64,000 bases of DNA, taken from positions 66,964,001 to 67,028,000 of the forward strand of contig JAZBRS010000074.1 of NCBI GenBank assembly GCA_037176725.1. The letters are read 5' to 3'. Position 1 is the stretch's first letter; every line of letters begins with the position of its first letter. The DNA is from Posidonia oceanica. Taxonomy: Eukaryota > Streptophyta > Magnoliopsida > Alismatales > Posidoniaceae. Below are positions 49,882-63,590 of the stretch, one piece after another. The notes beneath the pieces are model-generated. The model was not told the DNA's origin. It saw only the letters and a program-made list of their open reading frames with translations, and searched no databases. Position numbers and translations under genes: made by a program.

Positions 49882-51029
49882 CATCCAACCTTTGCCGTCG
49901 TTGGGTCCGAAACCTATGCTTTCCGGTCGATACGTCAGAAACTTATCATCCAACCTTTGCGGTGGATGGGTCCAAAACCTATCCTTTCCGGTCGATAAGT
50001 CCGTAACTTATCATCCAAACTTTGCGGTAGATAGGTCCGAAACCTATCCTTTCCGGTCGTTAAGTCCGTAACTTATCATCCAACCATTGTGGTCGATGGC
50101 TCAGAAACCTATCCGTTCCAATCGATAAGTCCGTAACTTATCATCCAACCTTAGCGGTCGATGGGTCCGAAACCTATCCTTTCCGGTTCATAAGTCCGAA
50201 ACTTATCATCCAACCTTTGCAGTCGATAGGTCCAAAACCTATCCTTTCCGATCGATAAGTTCGAAACTTATCATGCAACCTTTGCCGTCGATGGGTCCGA
50301 AACCTATCCTTTCCGGTCGATATGTCCAAAACTTAAATTCCAACCTTTGCGGTCGATAGGTCCGAAACCTATCCTTTCCGGTCGATCTGTCCGTAACTTA
50401 TCATCCAACCGTTGCGGTCGATAGGTCCGAAACCTATCCTGTCCGGTCGATAAGTCCGAAACTTATCATCAAACCTTTGCTATCGATCGGTCTGAAACCT
50501 ATCCTTTCCGGGCGATAAGTCCGTAACTTACCATCCAACCTTTGCGGTCGATGGGTCCGAAACCTAACCATTCCGGTCGATATGTCCGTAACGTATCATC
50601 CAACCATTGCGGTCGATAGGTCCGAAACATATCATTTCCAGTCGACAAGTCCGTAACTTATCATCCAACCTTTGCGGTCGATGGGTCCGAAACCGATCCT
50701 TTCAGGTCGATAAGTCCGAAACTTATCATCCAACCTTTGCGGTCGATGGGTCCAAAACCTATCCTTTCCAGTCGATAAGTCCGTATCATATCATCCAACC
50801 TTTGTGGTCGATGGGTCCGAATCCAATCCGTTCCAGTCGATAAGTCCGAAACTTAACTTCCAACCTTTGCGGTCGATGGGTCCAAAACCTAGCCTTTCCG
50901 GTCGATAACTCCGAAACTTATCATCCAACCTTTGCGGTCGATAGGTCCGAAACCAATCCTTTCCGGTCGATTAGTCCGAAACTTATCATCCAACCTTTGC
51001 GGTCGATGGGTCCGAAATCTATCCTTTCT

Positions 51030-51106
51030 GGTCGATAAGTCCGAAAATTATCATCCAACCTTTGCGGTCGATAAGTCCGAAAATTATCATCCAACCTATA
51101 CTTTCC
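51030..51106 (+). repeat. B-B fused monomers (copy 2 of 42251)
   Basis: Same arrangement at +8779, so the fusion predates the 8,779-bp duplication. Confidence 0.83.
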
Positions 51107-51545
51107 GATCGATAAGTCCGTAACTTATCATCCAACCTTTGCTGTCGATGGGTCCGAAACCTATCCATTCCGGTCGATAAGTCCGTAACTTATCAACCAA
51201 CCTTTGCGGTCGATGGTTCCGAAACCTATCCTTTTCGGTCAACTAGTCCGTAAGTTATCATCCAACCTTAGCGGTCGATGGGTCCAAAACCTATCCATTC
51301 CGGTCGATAAGTCCGTAACTTATCATCAAACCTTTGCGGTCGATGGGTCCGAAACCAATCCATTCCAGTCGATAAGTCCGTAACTTATCATCCAACCTTT
51401 GCGGTCGATGGGTCGAAACCTTTCCTTTCCGGTCGATAAGTCCGTAACTTATCATCCAACCCTTGCGGTTGATAGGTCCAAAACCTATCCTTTCCGGTCG
51501 ATAAGTCCGAAACTTATCATCCAACCTTTGCAGTCGATGGGTCCG

Positions 51546-52838
51546 AAACCTATCCATTCCGGTCGATAAGTCCGTAACTTATCATCCAACCATTGCTGAC
51601 GATGGGTCCGAAACCTATCCTTTCAGGTCGATAAGTCCGAAACTTATCATCCAACATTTGCGGTCGATGGGCCCATAACCTATCCTTTCCTGTCGATAAG
51701 TCCGTAACTTATCATCCAACCTTTGCGGTCGATGGGTACGGAACCTATCCTTTCCAGTCGTTAAGTCCGAAACTTATCATCAAACCGTTGCGGTCGACAG
51801 GTCCGAAACATATCCTTTCCGGTCGATAAGTCCGTAACTTATCATCCAACCTTTGTGGTCGATGGGTCCGAAACCTATCCTTTCCGGTCGATAAGTCCGT
51901 AACTTATCATCCAACCTTTGCTGACGATGGGTCCGAAACCTATCCTTTCCGGTCGAAAAGTCCGTAACTTATCATCCAACCTTTGCGGTCGTTGTGTCCG
52001 AAACCTATCCTTTCTGGTCGATAAGTCTGAAACTTATCATCCAACCTTTGCTGCCGATGTGTCCAAAACCTATCCTTTCCGGTCGAAAAGCCTGTAACTT
52101 ATCATCCAACCTTTGCGGTAAATAGGTCCGAAACCTATCCTTTCCGATCGATAAGTGCGTTACTTATCATCCAACCAATGCGGTCAATGGGTCCGAAACC
52201 TATCCTTTCCGGTCGATAAGTCCGAAACTTATCATCCAACCTTTGCGATCGATGGGTTCGAAACCCATCCTTTCTAGTCGATATGTCCGTAACTTATCAA
52301 GCAACCTTTGCGGTCGACGGGTCCGAAACCAATCCTTTCCGGTCGATAAGTTCGTAATTTATCATCCAACATTTGCAGTCGATGGGTCCGAAACCTATCC
52401 TTTCCGGTCGATAAGTCCGCAACTCTTCATCCAACCATTGCGGTCGATGGGTCCGAAACCTGTCCTTTCCGGTTGATAAGTCCGAAACTTATCATCCATC
52501 CTTTGCGGTCGATGGGTCCAAAACCTATCCGTTCCGGTCGATAAGTCCGTAACTTATCATCCGACCATTGCGGTCGATAGGTCAGAAACCTATCCTTTCG
52601 GGCCGATATGTCCGTTACTTTTCATCCAACCGTTGCGGTCGATAGGTCCGAAACCTATCCTTTCTGGTCGATAAGTCTGGAACTTATCATCCAACCTTTG
52701 CGGTCGATAGGTTCGAAGCCTATCCTTTTCGGTCGATAAGCCCGTAACTTAACATCCAACCTTTGCGATCGATGGGACCGAAACCTATCCATTCCGGTCG
52801 ATTAGTCCATAACATATCATCCAACCTTTGCAGTCGAT
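51546..52838 (+). repeat. Nested 2,470-bp block, first, in 8,779-bp copy 2
   Basis: Equivalent of 42767-44059 at +8779. It carries the same rare variants, including GCTGACGATGGG at 51595. Confidence 0.85.
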
Positions 52839-54014
52839 GGGTCCGAAACCTATCCTTTCCGGTCGATAAGTCCGAAACTTATCATCCAACCTTTGCAGTC
52901 GATATGTCCGAAACCTATCGTTTCCGGTCGATAAGTCCGAAACTTACCATCCAACCTTTGCGGTCGATGGGTCCGAAACCAATCCTTTCCGGTCGATTAG
53001 TCCGTAACTTATCATACAACCATTGCGGTCGAAAGGTCCAAAACCTATCCTTTCCGGTCGATAAGTCCGTTAGTTTTCATCCAACCATTGCGGTCGATAG
53101 GTCCGAAACCTATCCTTTCCGGCCGATAAGTCCGAAACTTATCATCCAAACTTTGCGGTCGGTAGGTCCGAAACCTATCCATTCCGGTCGATATGTCCGT
53201 AACTTATCATCCAACCTTTGCGGTCGATGGGTCTGAAACCGATCCTTTCCGATCGATAAGTACGTAACTTATCATCCAAACTTCGCGGTCGATAGGTCCT
53301 AAACCTATCCTATCCGGTCGATAAGTCCGTAACTTATCATCCAACCATTGCGGTCGATGGGTCCGAAACCTATCCTTTCCGTTCGATAAGTTCGAAACTT
53401 ATCATACAACCTTTGCGGTCGGTAGGTCCGACACCAATCCTACCCGGTCGATATGTCCGTTACTTATCATCAAATTTTTGCGGTCGATGGGTCCGAAACC
53501 TATCCACTCCGGTTGATAAGTCCGTAACTTATCATCCAACCTTTGCGGTCGATGGGTCCGAAACCTATCCTTTCCGGTCGATAAGTCCGTAATTTATCAT
53601 CCAACCTCTGCTATCGATGAGTCCGAAACCTACCCTTTCCGGTCGATAAGTCCGTAACATATCATCAAACTTTGCGGTCGTTTGGTCCGAAACCTATCCT
53701 TTCCGGTCGATAAGTCCATAACTTATCATCCAACCTTTGCTGTCGTTGGGTACGAAACCTATACTTTCCGGTCGATACGTCTGAAACTTATCATCCAACC
53801 TTTGCGGTCGACGGGTCCGAAACCTATCCTTTCCGGTCGATAAGTCCGTAATTTATCATCCAACCTTTGCGGTCGATAAGTCCGAAACCTTTCGTTTCCG
53901 GTCGATAAGTCCGAAACTTATCATCCAACCTTTGCGGTCGATGGGCCCGAAACCTATCCTTTCCGGTCGATAAGTCCGTAACTTATCATTCAACCATTGC
54001 GGTCGAAAGGTCCA

Positions 54015-55307
54015 AAACCTATCCTTTCCGGTCGATAAGTCCGTAACATATCATCCAACCATTGCTGACGATGGGTCCGAAACATATCCTTTCAGGTGGA
54101 TAAGTCCGAAACTTATCATCCAACATTTGCGGTCGATGGGCCCATAACCTATCCTTTCCTGTCGATAAGTCCGTAACTTATCATCCAACCTTTGCGGTCG
54201 ATGGGTCCGGAACCTATCCTTTCCAGTCGTTAAGTCCGAAACTTATCATCAAACCGTTGCGGTCGACAGGTCCGAAACATATCCTTTCCGGTCGATAAGT
54301 CCGAAACTTATCATCCAACCTTTGTGGTCGTTGGGTCCGAAACCTATCCTTTCCGGTCGATAAGTGCGTAACTTATCATCCAACCTTTGCTGACGATGGG
54401 TCCGAAACCTATCCTTTCCGGTCGATAAGTCCGTAACTTATCATCCAACCTTTGCGGTCGTTGTGTCCGAAACCTATCCTTTCTGGTCGATAAGTCTGAA
54501 ACTTATCATCCAACCTTTGCGGCCGATGGGTCCAAAACCTATCCTTTCCGGTCGAAAAGCCTGTAACTTATCATCCAACCTTTGCGGTAAATAGGTCCGA
54601 AACCTATCCTTTCCGATCGATATGTGCGTTACTTATCATCCAACCATTGCGGTCAATGGGTCCGAAACCTATCCTTTCCGGTCGATAAGTCCGAAACTTA
54701 TCATCCAACCTTTGTGATCGATGGGTTCGAAACCCATCCTTTCTAGTCGATATGTCCGTAACTTATCAAGCAACCTTTGCGGTCGACGGGTCCGAAACCA
54801 ATCCTTTCCGGTCGATAAGTCCGTAATTTATCATCCAACATTTGCGGTCGATGGGTCCGAAACCTATCCTTTTCGGTCGATAAGTCCGTAACTCATCATC
54901 CAACCATTGCGGTCGATGGGTCCGAAACCTGTCCTTTCCGGTTGATAAGTCCGAAACTTATCATCCATCCTTTGCGGTCGATGGGTCTAAATCCTATCCG
55001 TTCCGGTCGATAAGTCTGTAACTTATCATCCGACCATTGCGGTCGATAGGTCAGAAACCTATCCTTTCCGGCCGATATGTCCGTTACTTTTCATCCAACC
55101 TTTGCGGTCGATAGGTCCGAAACCTATCCTTTCCGGTCGATAAGTCTGGAACTTATCATCCAACCTTTGCGGTCGATAGGTTCGAAGCCTATCCTTTTCG
55201 GTCGATAAGCCCGTAACTTAACATCCAACCTTTGCGGTCGATGGGACCGAAACCTATCCATTCCGGTCGATAAGTCCGTAACATATCATCCAACCTTTGC
55301 GGTCGAT
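54015..55307 (+). repeat. Nested 2,470-bp block, second, in 8,779-bp copy 2
   Basis: Equivalent of 45237-46529 at +8778. The spacing to 51546 is 2,469 because of the one-base deletion near 53668. Confidence 0.85.
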
Positions 55308-56470
55308 AGGTCAGAATCCTATCCTATTCGGTCGAGAAGTCCGTAACTTATCATCCAACCATTGCGGTCGTTGGGTCCGAAACCTATCCTTTCTGGTCGA
55401 TAAGTCTGAAACTTATCACCAAACATTTGTGGTCGATGGATCCGAAACCTAACCATTCCGGTCGATAAGTCCGTAACATATCATCCAACCGTTGCGGCTG
55501 ATAGGTCCGAAACCGATCCATTCCGATTGATAAGTCCGTAACTTATCATCCAACCTTTGCGGTCAACGGGTCCGAAACCTATCCTTCCCGGTCGAAATGA
55601 CAGTAACTTATCATCCAACCTTTGCGGTCGAAGGGTTCGAAACCTATCCTTTCTAGTCGATAAGTCCGTAACTTATCGTCCAACATTTGCGGTCGACGGG
55701 TCCGAAACCTATCCTTTCCGGTCGATAATTCCGTAATTTATCATCCAACCTTTGCGGTCGATGGGTCCGAAACCAATCCTTTCCGGTCGATAAGTCCGTA
55801 ACTCATCATCCAATCTTTGCGGTCGATGGGTCCGAAACCAATCCTTTGCGGTCGATAAGTCCGAAACTTATCATCCAACCTTTGCGGTTGATAGGTCCGA
55901 AACCTATCCTTTCCGGCCGATTAGTCCGTAACTTATCATCCAACCTTTGCGGTCGATGGGTTCGTAACCAATCCTTTCTACTCGATAAGTCCGTAACTTA
56001 TCATCCAACCTTTGCGGTCGACGGGTCCGAAACCTATCCTTTCCGGTCGATAAGTCCGTAATTTATCATCCAACCTTTGCGGTCGATGGGTCCGAAGCCT
56101 ATCCTATCCGTTCGATAAGTCCGTAACTCATCATCCAACCTTCGCAGTCGTTGGGTGCGAAACCTATCCCTTCCGGTCGATAAGTCCGAAACTTATCATC
56201 CAACCTTTGCGGTCGATGGGTTCGTAACCAATCCTTTCTACTCGATAAGTCCGTAACTTATCATCCAACCGTTGCGGCCGATAGGTCTGAAACCTATCCA
56301 TTCCGATCGATAAGTCCGTAACTTATCATCCAACCTTTGCGGTCAATGGGTCCGAAACCTATCCTTTCCGGTCAATTAGTCCGTAACTTATCATCCAACC
56401 TTTGCGGTCGATGGGTTCGTAACCAATCCTTTCTACTCGATAAGTCCGTAACTTATCATCCAACCTTTCC

Positions 56471-56528
56471 GGTCGATGGGTCCGAAACCTATCCTTTCCG
56501 GTCGATGGGTCCGAAACCTAACCATTCC
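56471..56528 (+). repeat. A-A-B expanded monomer (copy 2 of 47693)
   Basis: Same arrangement at +8778. Confidence 0.85.
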
Positions 56529-57193
56529 GGTCGATTAGTCCGTAACCTATCATCCAACCGTTGCGGCCAATAGGTCCGAAACCAATCCATTCCGATCGAT
56601 AAGTCCGTAACTTATCATCCAACCTTTGCGGTCAATGGGTCCGAAACCTATCCTTTCCGGTCGATTAGTCCGTAACTTATCATCCAACCTTTGCGGTCGA
56701 TGGGTTCGTAACCAATCCTTTCTACTCGCTAAGTCCGTAACTTATCATCAAACCTTTGCGGCCGACGGGTTCGAAACCTATCCTTTCCGGTCGATAAGTC
56801 CGTAATTTATCATCCAACCTTTGCGGTCGATGGGTCCGAAGCCTATCCTTTCCGTTCGAAAAGTCCGTAACTCATCATCCAACCTTTGCGGTCGATGGGT
56901 GCGAAACCTATCCTTTCCGGTCGATAAGTCCGAAACTTATCATCCAACCTTTGCGGTCGATGGGTCCCAAGCCTATCCTTTTCAGTCGATAAGTCCGTAA
57001 CTTATCATCCGACCGTTGCGGTGGATGGGTCCGAAACCTATCCTTTCCAGTCGATAAGTCCGAAACTTATCATCCAACCAATGCGGTCGATGGGTCCGAA
57101 ACCTATCCTTTTCGGTCGATAAGTCCGAAACATATCATCCAACCTTTGCGGTCGATATGTCCGAAACCTATCGTTTCCGGTCGATAAGTCCGA

Positions 57194-60100
57194 AACTTAT
57201 CAAGCAACCTTTGCGGTCGATGGGTCCGAAACCTATCCTTTCCGGTCGATAAGTCCGTAATTTATCATCCAACTTTTGCGTTCGATGGGTCCGAAACCTA
57301 TCCTTTCCGGTCGATAAGTCCATAACTCATCATCCAACCATTGCTGTCGATGGGTCCGAAACTTTTCCTTTCCGGTTGATAAGTCCGAAACTAATCCTCC
57401 AACCTTTGCGGTCGTTGGGTCCGAAACCTATCCTTTCTGGTCGATAAGTCAGAAGCCTTTCATCCAACATTTGCGGTCGATGGGTCCAAAACCTAACCAT
57501 TCCGATCGATTAGTCCGTAACATATCATCCAACCGTTGCGGCCGATAGGTCCGAAACCTATCCATTCCGATCGATAAGTCCGTAACTTATCATCCAACCT
57601 TTGCGGCCAATGGGTCCGAAACCTATCCTTTCCGGTCGATTAGTCCCTAACTTATCATCCAACCTTTGCGGTCGATGGGTTCGTAACCAATCCTTTCTAC
57701 TCGATAAGTCCGTAACTTATCATCCAACCTTTGCGGTCGACGGGTCCGAAACCTATCCTTTCTGGTCGAAAAGTCCGTAATTTATCATCCAAACTTTGCG
57801 GTCGATGGGTCCGAAGCCTATCCTTTCCGTTCGATAAGTCCGTAACTCATCATCCAACCTTTGCGGTCAATGGGTGCGAAACCAATCCTTTCCGGTCGAT
57901 AAGTCCGAAACTTATCATCCAACCTTTGCGGTCGATGGGTCCCAAACCTATCCATTTCAGTCGATAAGTTCGTAACTTATCATCCGACCGTTGCGGTGGT
58001 TGGGTCCGAAACCTATCCTTTCCAGTCGATAAGTCCGAAACTTATCATCCAACCTTTGCGGTCGATGGGTCCGAAACCTATCCTTTTCGGTCGATAAGTC
58101 CGAAACTTATCATCCAACCTTTGCGGTCGATATGTCCGAAACCTATCGCTTCCGGTCGACAAGTCTGAAACTTTTCATCCAACCGTTGCGGTCAATGGGT
58201 TCGAAACCAATCCTTTCCGGTCGATAAGTCCGTAACTTATCAAACAACCTTTGCGGTCGAAAGGTCCACAACCTATCCTTTCCGGTCGATAAGTCCGTTA
58301 CTTTTCATCCAAGCATTGCGGTCGATAGGTCCGAAACCTATCCTTTCCGGTCGATAAGTCCGAAACTTATCATCCAAACTTTGCGGTCGATAGGTCCGAA
58401 ACCTATCCATTCCGGTCGATAAGTCCGTAACATATCATCCAACCTTTGCGGTCGATCGGTCCGAAACCTATCCTTTCCGATCGATAAGTACGTAACTTAT
58501 CATCCATCCTTTGCGGTCGATAGGTCCTAAACCTATCCTATCCGGTCGATAAGTCCGTAACTTATCATCCAACCATTGCGGTCGATGGGTCCGAAACCTA
58601 TCCTTTCCGTTCGATAAGTTCGAAACTTATCGTACAACCTTTGCGGTCGATAGGTCCGACACCAATCCTATCCAGTCGATATGTCCGTAACTTATCATCA
58701 AACTTTTGCGGTCGATGGGTCCGAAACCTATCCACTCCGGTCGATAAGTCCGTAACTTATCATCCAACCTTTGCGGTTGATGGGTCCGAAACCTATCCTT
58801 TCCGGTCGATAAGTCTGTAATTTATCATCCAACCTCTGCTGTCGATGAGTCCGAAACCTACCCTTTCCGGTCGATAAGTCCGTAACATATCATCCAACCT
58901 TTGCGGTCGTTTGGTCCGAAACCTATCCTTTCCGGTCGATAAGTCCATAACTTATCATCCAACCATTGCTGTCGTTGGGTCCGAAACCTATAATTTCCGG
59001 TCGATACATCTGAAACTTATCATCCAACCTTTGCGGTCGACTGGTCCGAAACCAATCCTTTCCGGTCGATAAGTCCGTAATTTATCATCCAACCTTTGCG
59101 GTCGATGGGTCCGAAACCTATCCTTTCCGGTCGATAAGTCCGTAACTCATCATCCAATCTTTGCGGTCGATGGGTCCGAAACCTATCCTTTGCGGTCGAT
59201 AAGTCCGAAACTTATCATCCAACCTTTGTGGTCGATGGGTCCGAAACCTATCCTTTCCGGTCGATTAGTCCGTAACTTATCATCCAACCATTGCGGTCGA
59301 TGGGTTCGTAACCAATCCTTTCTACTCGATAAGTCTGTAACATATCATCCAACATTTGCGGTCGATGGGTCCGAAACCTAACCTTTCCGGTCGATAAGTC
59401 CGTAATTTATCATCCAACCTTTGCGGTCGATGGGTCCGAAGCCTATCCTAACCGTTCGATAAGTCCGTAACTCATCATCCAACCTTTGCAGTCGATGGGT
59501 GCGAAACCTATCCTTTCCGGTCGAAAAGTCCGAAACTTATCATCCAACCTTTGCGGTCGATGGGTTCGTAACCAATCCTTTCTACTCGATAAGTCCGTAA
59601 CTTATCATCCAACCGTTGCAGCCGATAGGTCCGAAACCTATCCATTCCGATCGATAAGTCCGTAACTTATCATCCAACCTTTGCGGCCAATGGGTCCGAA
59701 ACCTATCCTTTCCGGTCGATTAGTCCGTAACTTATCATCCAACCTTTGCGGTCGATGGGTTCGTAACCAATCCTTTCTACGCGACAAGTCCGTAACTTAT
59801 CATCCAACCTTTGCAGTCGACGAGTCCGAAACCTATCCCTTCCGGTCGATAAGTCCATAATTTATCATCCAACCTTTGCGGTCGATAGGTTCGAAACCTA
59901 TACTTTCCGATCGATAAGTCTGTAACTTATCATCCAACCTTTGTTGTCGATGCGTCCGAAACCTATCCGTTCCGGTCGATAAGTCCGTAACTTATCATCC
60001 AACCTTTGCGGTCGATGGTTCCGAAACCTATCCTTTTCGGTCAATAAGTCCGTAACTTATCATCCAACCTTTGCGGTCGATGGGTCCAAAACCTATCCAT

Positions 60101-60833
60101 TCCTGTCGATAAGTCCGTAACTTATCATCCAACCATTCCGGTCGATGGGTTCGAAATCCATCCTATCTAGTCGATAAGTCCGTAACTTATCATCCGACCG
60201 TTGCGGTGGATGGGTCCGAAACCTATCCTTTCTAGTCGATAAGTCCGAAACTTATCATGCAACCGTTGCGGTCGATGGGTCCGAAAGCTATCCTTTCCGG
60301 TCGATAAGTCCGTAACTCATCATCCAACCATTGCTGTCGTTGGGTCCGAAACTTATCCATTCCGGTCGATAAGTCCGAAACTTATCATCCAACCATTGCG
60401 GTCGATGGGTCCCAAACAAATCCGTTCCGGTCGAAAAGTCCGTAACTTATCATCCGACCGTTGCGGCCAATGGGTCCGAAACCTATCCTTTCCAGTCGAT
60501 AAGTCCGAAACTTATCATCCAACCTTTGCAGTCGATGGGTCCAAAACCTATCCTTTCTGGTCGATAAGTCTGAAACTTATCATCCAACCTTTGCGGTCGA
60601 AGGGTCCAAAACCTATCCTTTCCGGTCGATAAGCCCGATACTAATCATCCAACCTTTGCGGTCGATTGGTCCGAAACCTATCCTTTCCGATCGATATGTG
60701 CGTAACTTATCATCCAACCATTGTGGTCAATGGGTCTGAAACCTATCCTTTCCGGTCGATATGTCCGAAACTTATCATCCGACCTTTGCGGTCGATGGGT
60801 TCGAAACCCATCCTTTCTCGTCGATAAGTCCGT
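57194..60833 (+). repeat. 3,640-bp higher-order unit, copy 1
   Basis: 57194-59886 matches 60834-63590, first at an offset of 3,640 bp (56 x 65) and later 3,704 bp. Nine differences were counted in the first 400 bp, about 2%. The unpaired remainder 59887-60833 starts with monomers resembling 24600-24890 (GGTCAATAAG, CCATTCCTGTCG, CCATTCCGGTCG) and is an older relative of that R block. Confidence 0.85.
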
Positions 60834-63590
60834 AACTTATCAAGCAACCTTTGCGGTCGATGGGTCCGAAACCTATCCTTTTCGGTCGATAAGTCCGTAA
60901 TTTATCATCCAACATTTGCGGTCGATGGGTCCGAAACCTATCCGTTCCGGTCGATAAGTCCATAACTCATCATCCAACCATTGCTGTCGATGGGTCCGAA
61001 ACTTTTCCTTTCCGGTTGATAAGTCCGAAACTAATCATCCAACCTTTGCGGTCGTTAGGTCCGAAACCTATCCTTTCTGGTCGATAAGTCTGAAGCCTTT
61101 CATCCAACATTTGCGGTCGATGGGTCCAAAACCTAACCATTCCGGTCGATTAGTCCGTAACATATCATCCAACCGTTGCGGCCGATAGGTCCGAAACCTA
61201 TCCATTCCGATCGATAAGTCCGTAACTTATCATCCAACCATTGCGGCCAATGGGTCCGAAACCTATCCTTTCCGGTCGATTAGTCCGTAACTTATCATCC
61301 AACCTTTGCGGTCGATGGGTTCGTAACCAATCCTTTCTACTCGATAAGTCCGTAACTTATCATCCAACCTTTGCGGTCGACGGGTCCGAAACCTATCCTA
61401 TCTGGTCGATAAGTCCGTAATTTATCATCCAAACTTTGCGGTCGATGGGTCCGAAGCCTATCCTTTCCGTTCGATAAGTCCGTAACTCATCATCCAACCT
61501 TTGCGGTCGATGGGTGCGAAACCTATCCTTTCCGGTCGATAAGTCCGAAACTTATCATCCAACCTTTTTGGTCGATGGGTCCCAAACCTATCCATTTCAG
61601 TCGATAAGTTCGTAACTTATCATCCGACCGTTGCGGTGGATGGGTCCGAAACCTATCCTTTCCAGTCGATAAGTCCGAAACTTATCATCCAACCTTTGCG
61701 GTCGATGGGTCCGAAACCTATCCTTTCCAGTCGATAAGTCCGAAACTTATCATCCAACCTTTGCGGTCGATATGTCCGAAACCTATCGTTTCCGGTCTAC
61801 AAGTCTGAAACTTTTCATCCAACCTTTGCGGTCGATGGGTTCGAAACCAATCCTTTCCGGTCGATAAGTCCGTAACTTATCAAACAACCTTTGCGGTCGA
61901 AAGGTCCAAAACCTATCCTTTCCGGTCGATAAGTCCGTTACTTTTCATCCAAGCATTGCGGTCGATAGGTCCGAAACCTATCCTTTCCGGTCGATAAGTC
62001 TTAAACTTATCATCCAAACTTTGCGGTCGATAGGTCCGAAACCTATCCATTCCGGTCGATAAGTCCATAACTTATCATCCAACCTTTGCGGTCGATCGGT
62101 CCGAAACCTATCCTTTCCGGTCGATAAGTACGTAACTTATCATCCATCCTTTGCGGTCGATAGGTCCTAAACCAATCCTATCCGGTCGATAAGTCCGTAA
62201 CTTATCATCCAACCATTGCGGTCGATGGGTCCAAAACCTATCCTTTCCGTTCGATAAGTTCGAAACTTATCGTACAACCTTTGCGGTCGATAGGTCCGAC
62301 ACCAATCCTATCCAGTCGATAAGTCCGTAGCTTATCATCAAACTTTTGCGGTCGATGGGTCCGAAACCTATCCACTCCGGTCGATAAGACCGTAACTTAT
62401 CATCCAACCTTTGCGGTCGATGGGTCCGAAACCTATCCACTCCGCTCGATAAGTCCGTAACTTATCATCCAACCTTTGCGGTCGATGGGTCCGAAACCTA
62501 TCCTTTCCGGTCGATAAGACCGTAATTTATCATCCAACCTCTGCTGTCGATGAGTCCGAAACCTACCCTTTCCGGTCGATAAGTCCGTAACATATCATCC
62601 AACCTTTGCGGTCGTTTGGTCCGAACCAATCCTTTCCGGTCGATAAGTCCATAACTTATCATCCAACCTTTGCAGTCGTTGGGTCAGAAACCTATACTTT
62701 CCGGTCGATACGTCTGAAACTTATCATCCAACCTTTGCGGTCGACTGGTCCGAAACCAATCCTTTCTGGTCGATAAGTCCGTAATTTATCATCCAACCTT
62801 TGCGGTCGATGGGTCCGAAACCTATCCTTTCCGGTCGATAAGTCCGTAACTCATCATCCAATCTTTGCGGTCGATGGGTCCGAAACCTATCCTTTGCGGT
62901 CGATAAGTTCGAAACTTATCATCCAACCTTTGCGGTCGATGGGTCCGAAACCTATCCTTTCCGGTCGATTAGTCCGTAACTTATCATCCAACCATTGCGG
63001 TCGATGGGTTCGTAACCTATCCTTTCTACTCGATAAGTCTGTAACATATCATCCAACATTTGCGGTCGATGGGTCCGAAACCTATCCTTTCCGGTCGATA
63101 AGTCCGTAATTTATCATCCAACCTTTGCGGTCGATGGGTCCGAAGCCTATCCTAACCGTTCGATAAGTCCGTAACTCATCATCCAACCTTTGCAGTCGAA
63201 GGGTGCGAAACCTATCCTTTCCGGTCGATAAGTCCGAAACTTATCATCCAACCTTTGCGGTCGATGGGTTCGTAACCAATCCTTTCTACTCGATAAGTCC
63301 GTAACTTATCATCCAACCGTTGCAGCCGATAGGTCCGAAACCTATCCATTCCGATCGATAAGTCCGTAACTTATCATCCAACCTTTGCGGCCAATGGGTC
63401 CGAAACCTATCCTTTCCTGACGATTAGTCCGTAACTTATCATCCAACCTTTGCGGTCGATGGGTTCGTAACCAATCCTTTCTACTCGATAAGTCCGTAAC
63501 TTATCATCCAACCTTTGCGGTCGACGGGTCCGAAACCTATCCCTTCCGGTCGATAAGTCCGTAATTTATCATCCAACCTTTGCGGTCGAT
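60834..63590 (+). repeat. 3,640-bp higher-order unit, copy 2
   Basis: Partner of 57194-59886. The offset grows to 3,704 because of one extra monomer near 62391-62455 and a one-base loss near 62616 (GGTCCGAACC for GGTCCGAAACC). Confidence 0.85.
62391..62455 (+). repeat. Extra single monomer in copy 2
   Basis: Two adjacent monomers carry the rare TATCCACTCCG variant here, against one at the matching place near 58732. This is a one-unit (65-bp) gain after the 3,640-bp duplication. Confidence 0.75.

Larger units (their letters stand above)
49882..57201 (+). repeat. 8,779-bp higher-order unit, copy 2 (partial)
   Basis: This partners 41103-48423. Identity ends at 57201, where copy 1 reads ATCTTCC and this copy reads ATCAAGC. 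The next higher-order family (3,640-bp period) starts here. The B-B fusion at 51030-51106 and the A-A-B at 56471 sit at the expected positions. Confidence 0.9.

Noticed and set aside
52763..53236. Longest open reading frame (157 codons) and about 50 similar frames of 60-143 codons as possible proteins
   Set aside because: They are translations of the satellite in successive phases, occur on both strands, start and stop wherever monomer variants add ATG or remove TAA, and show no domain, signal or frame-specific conservation.
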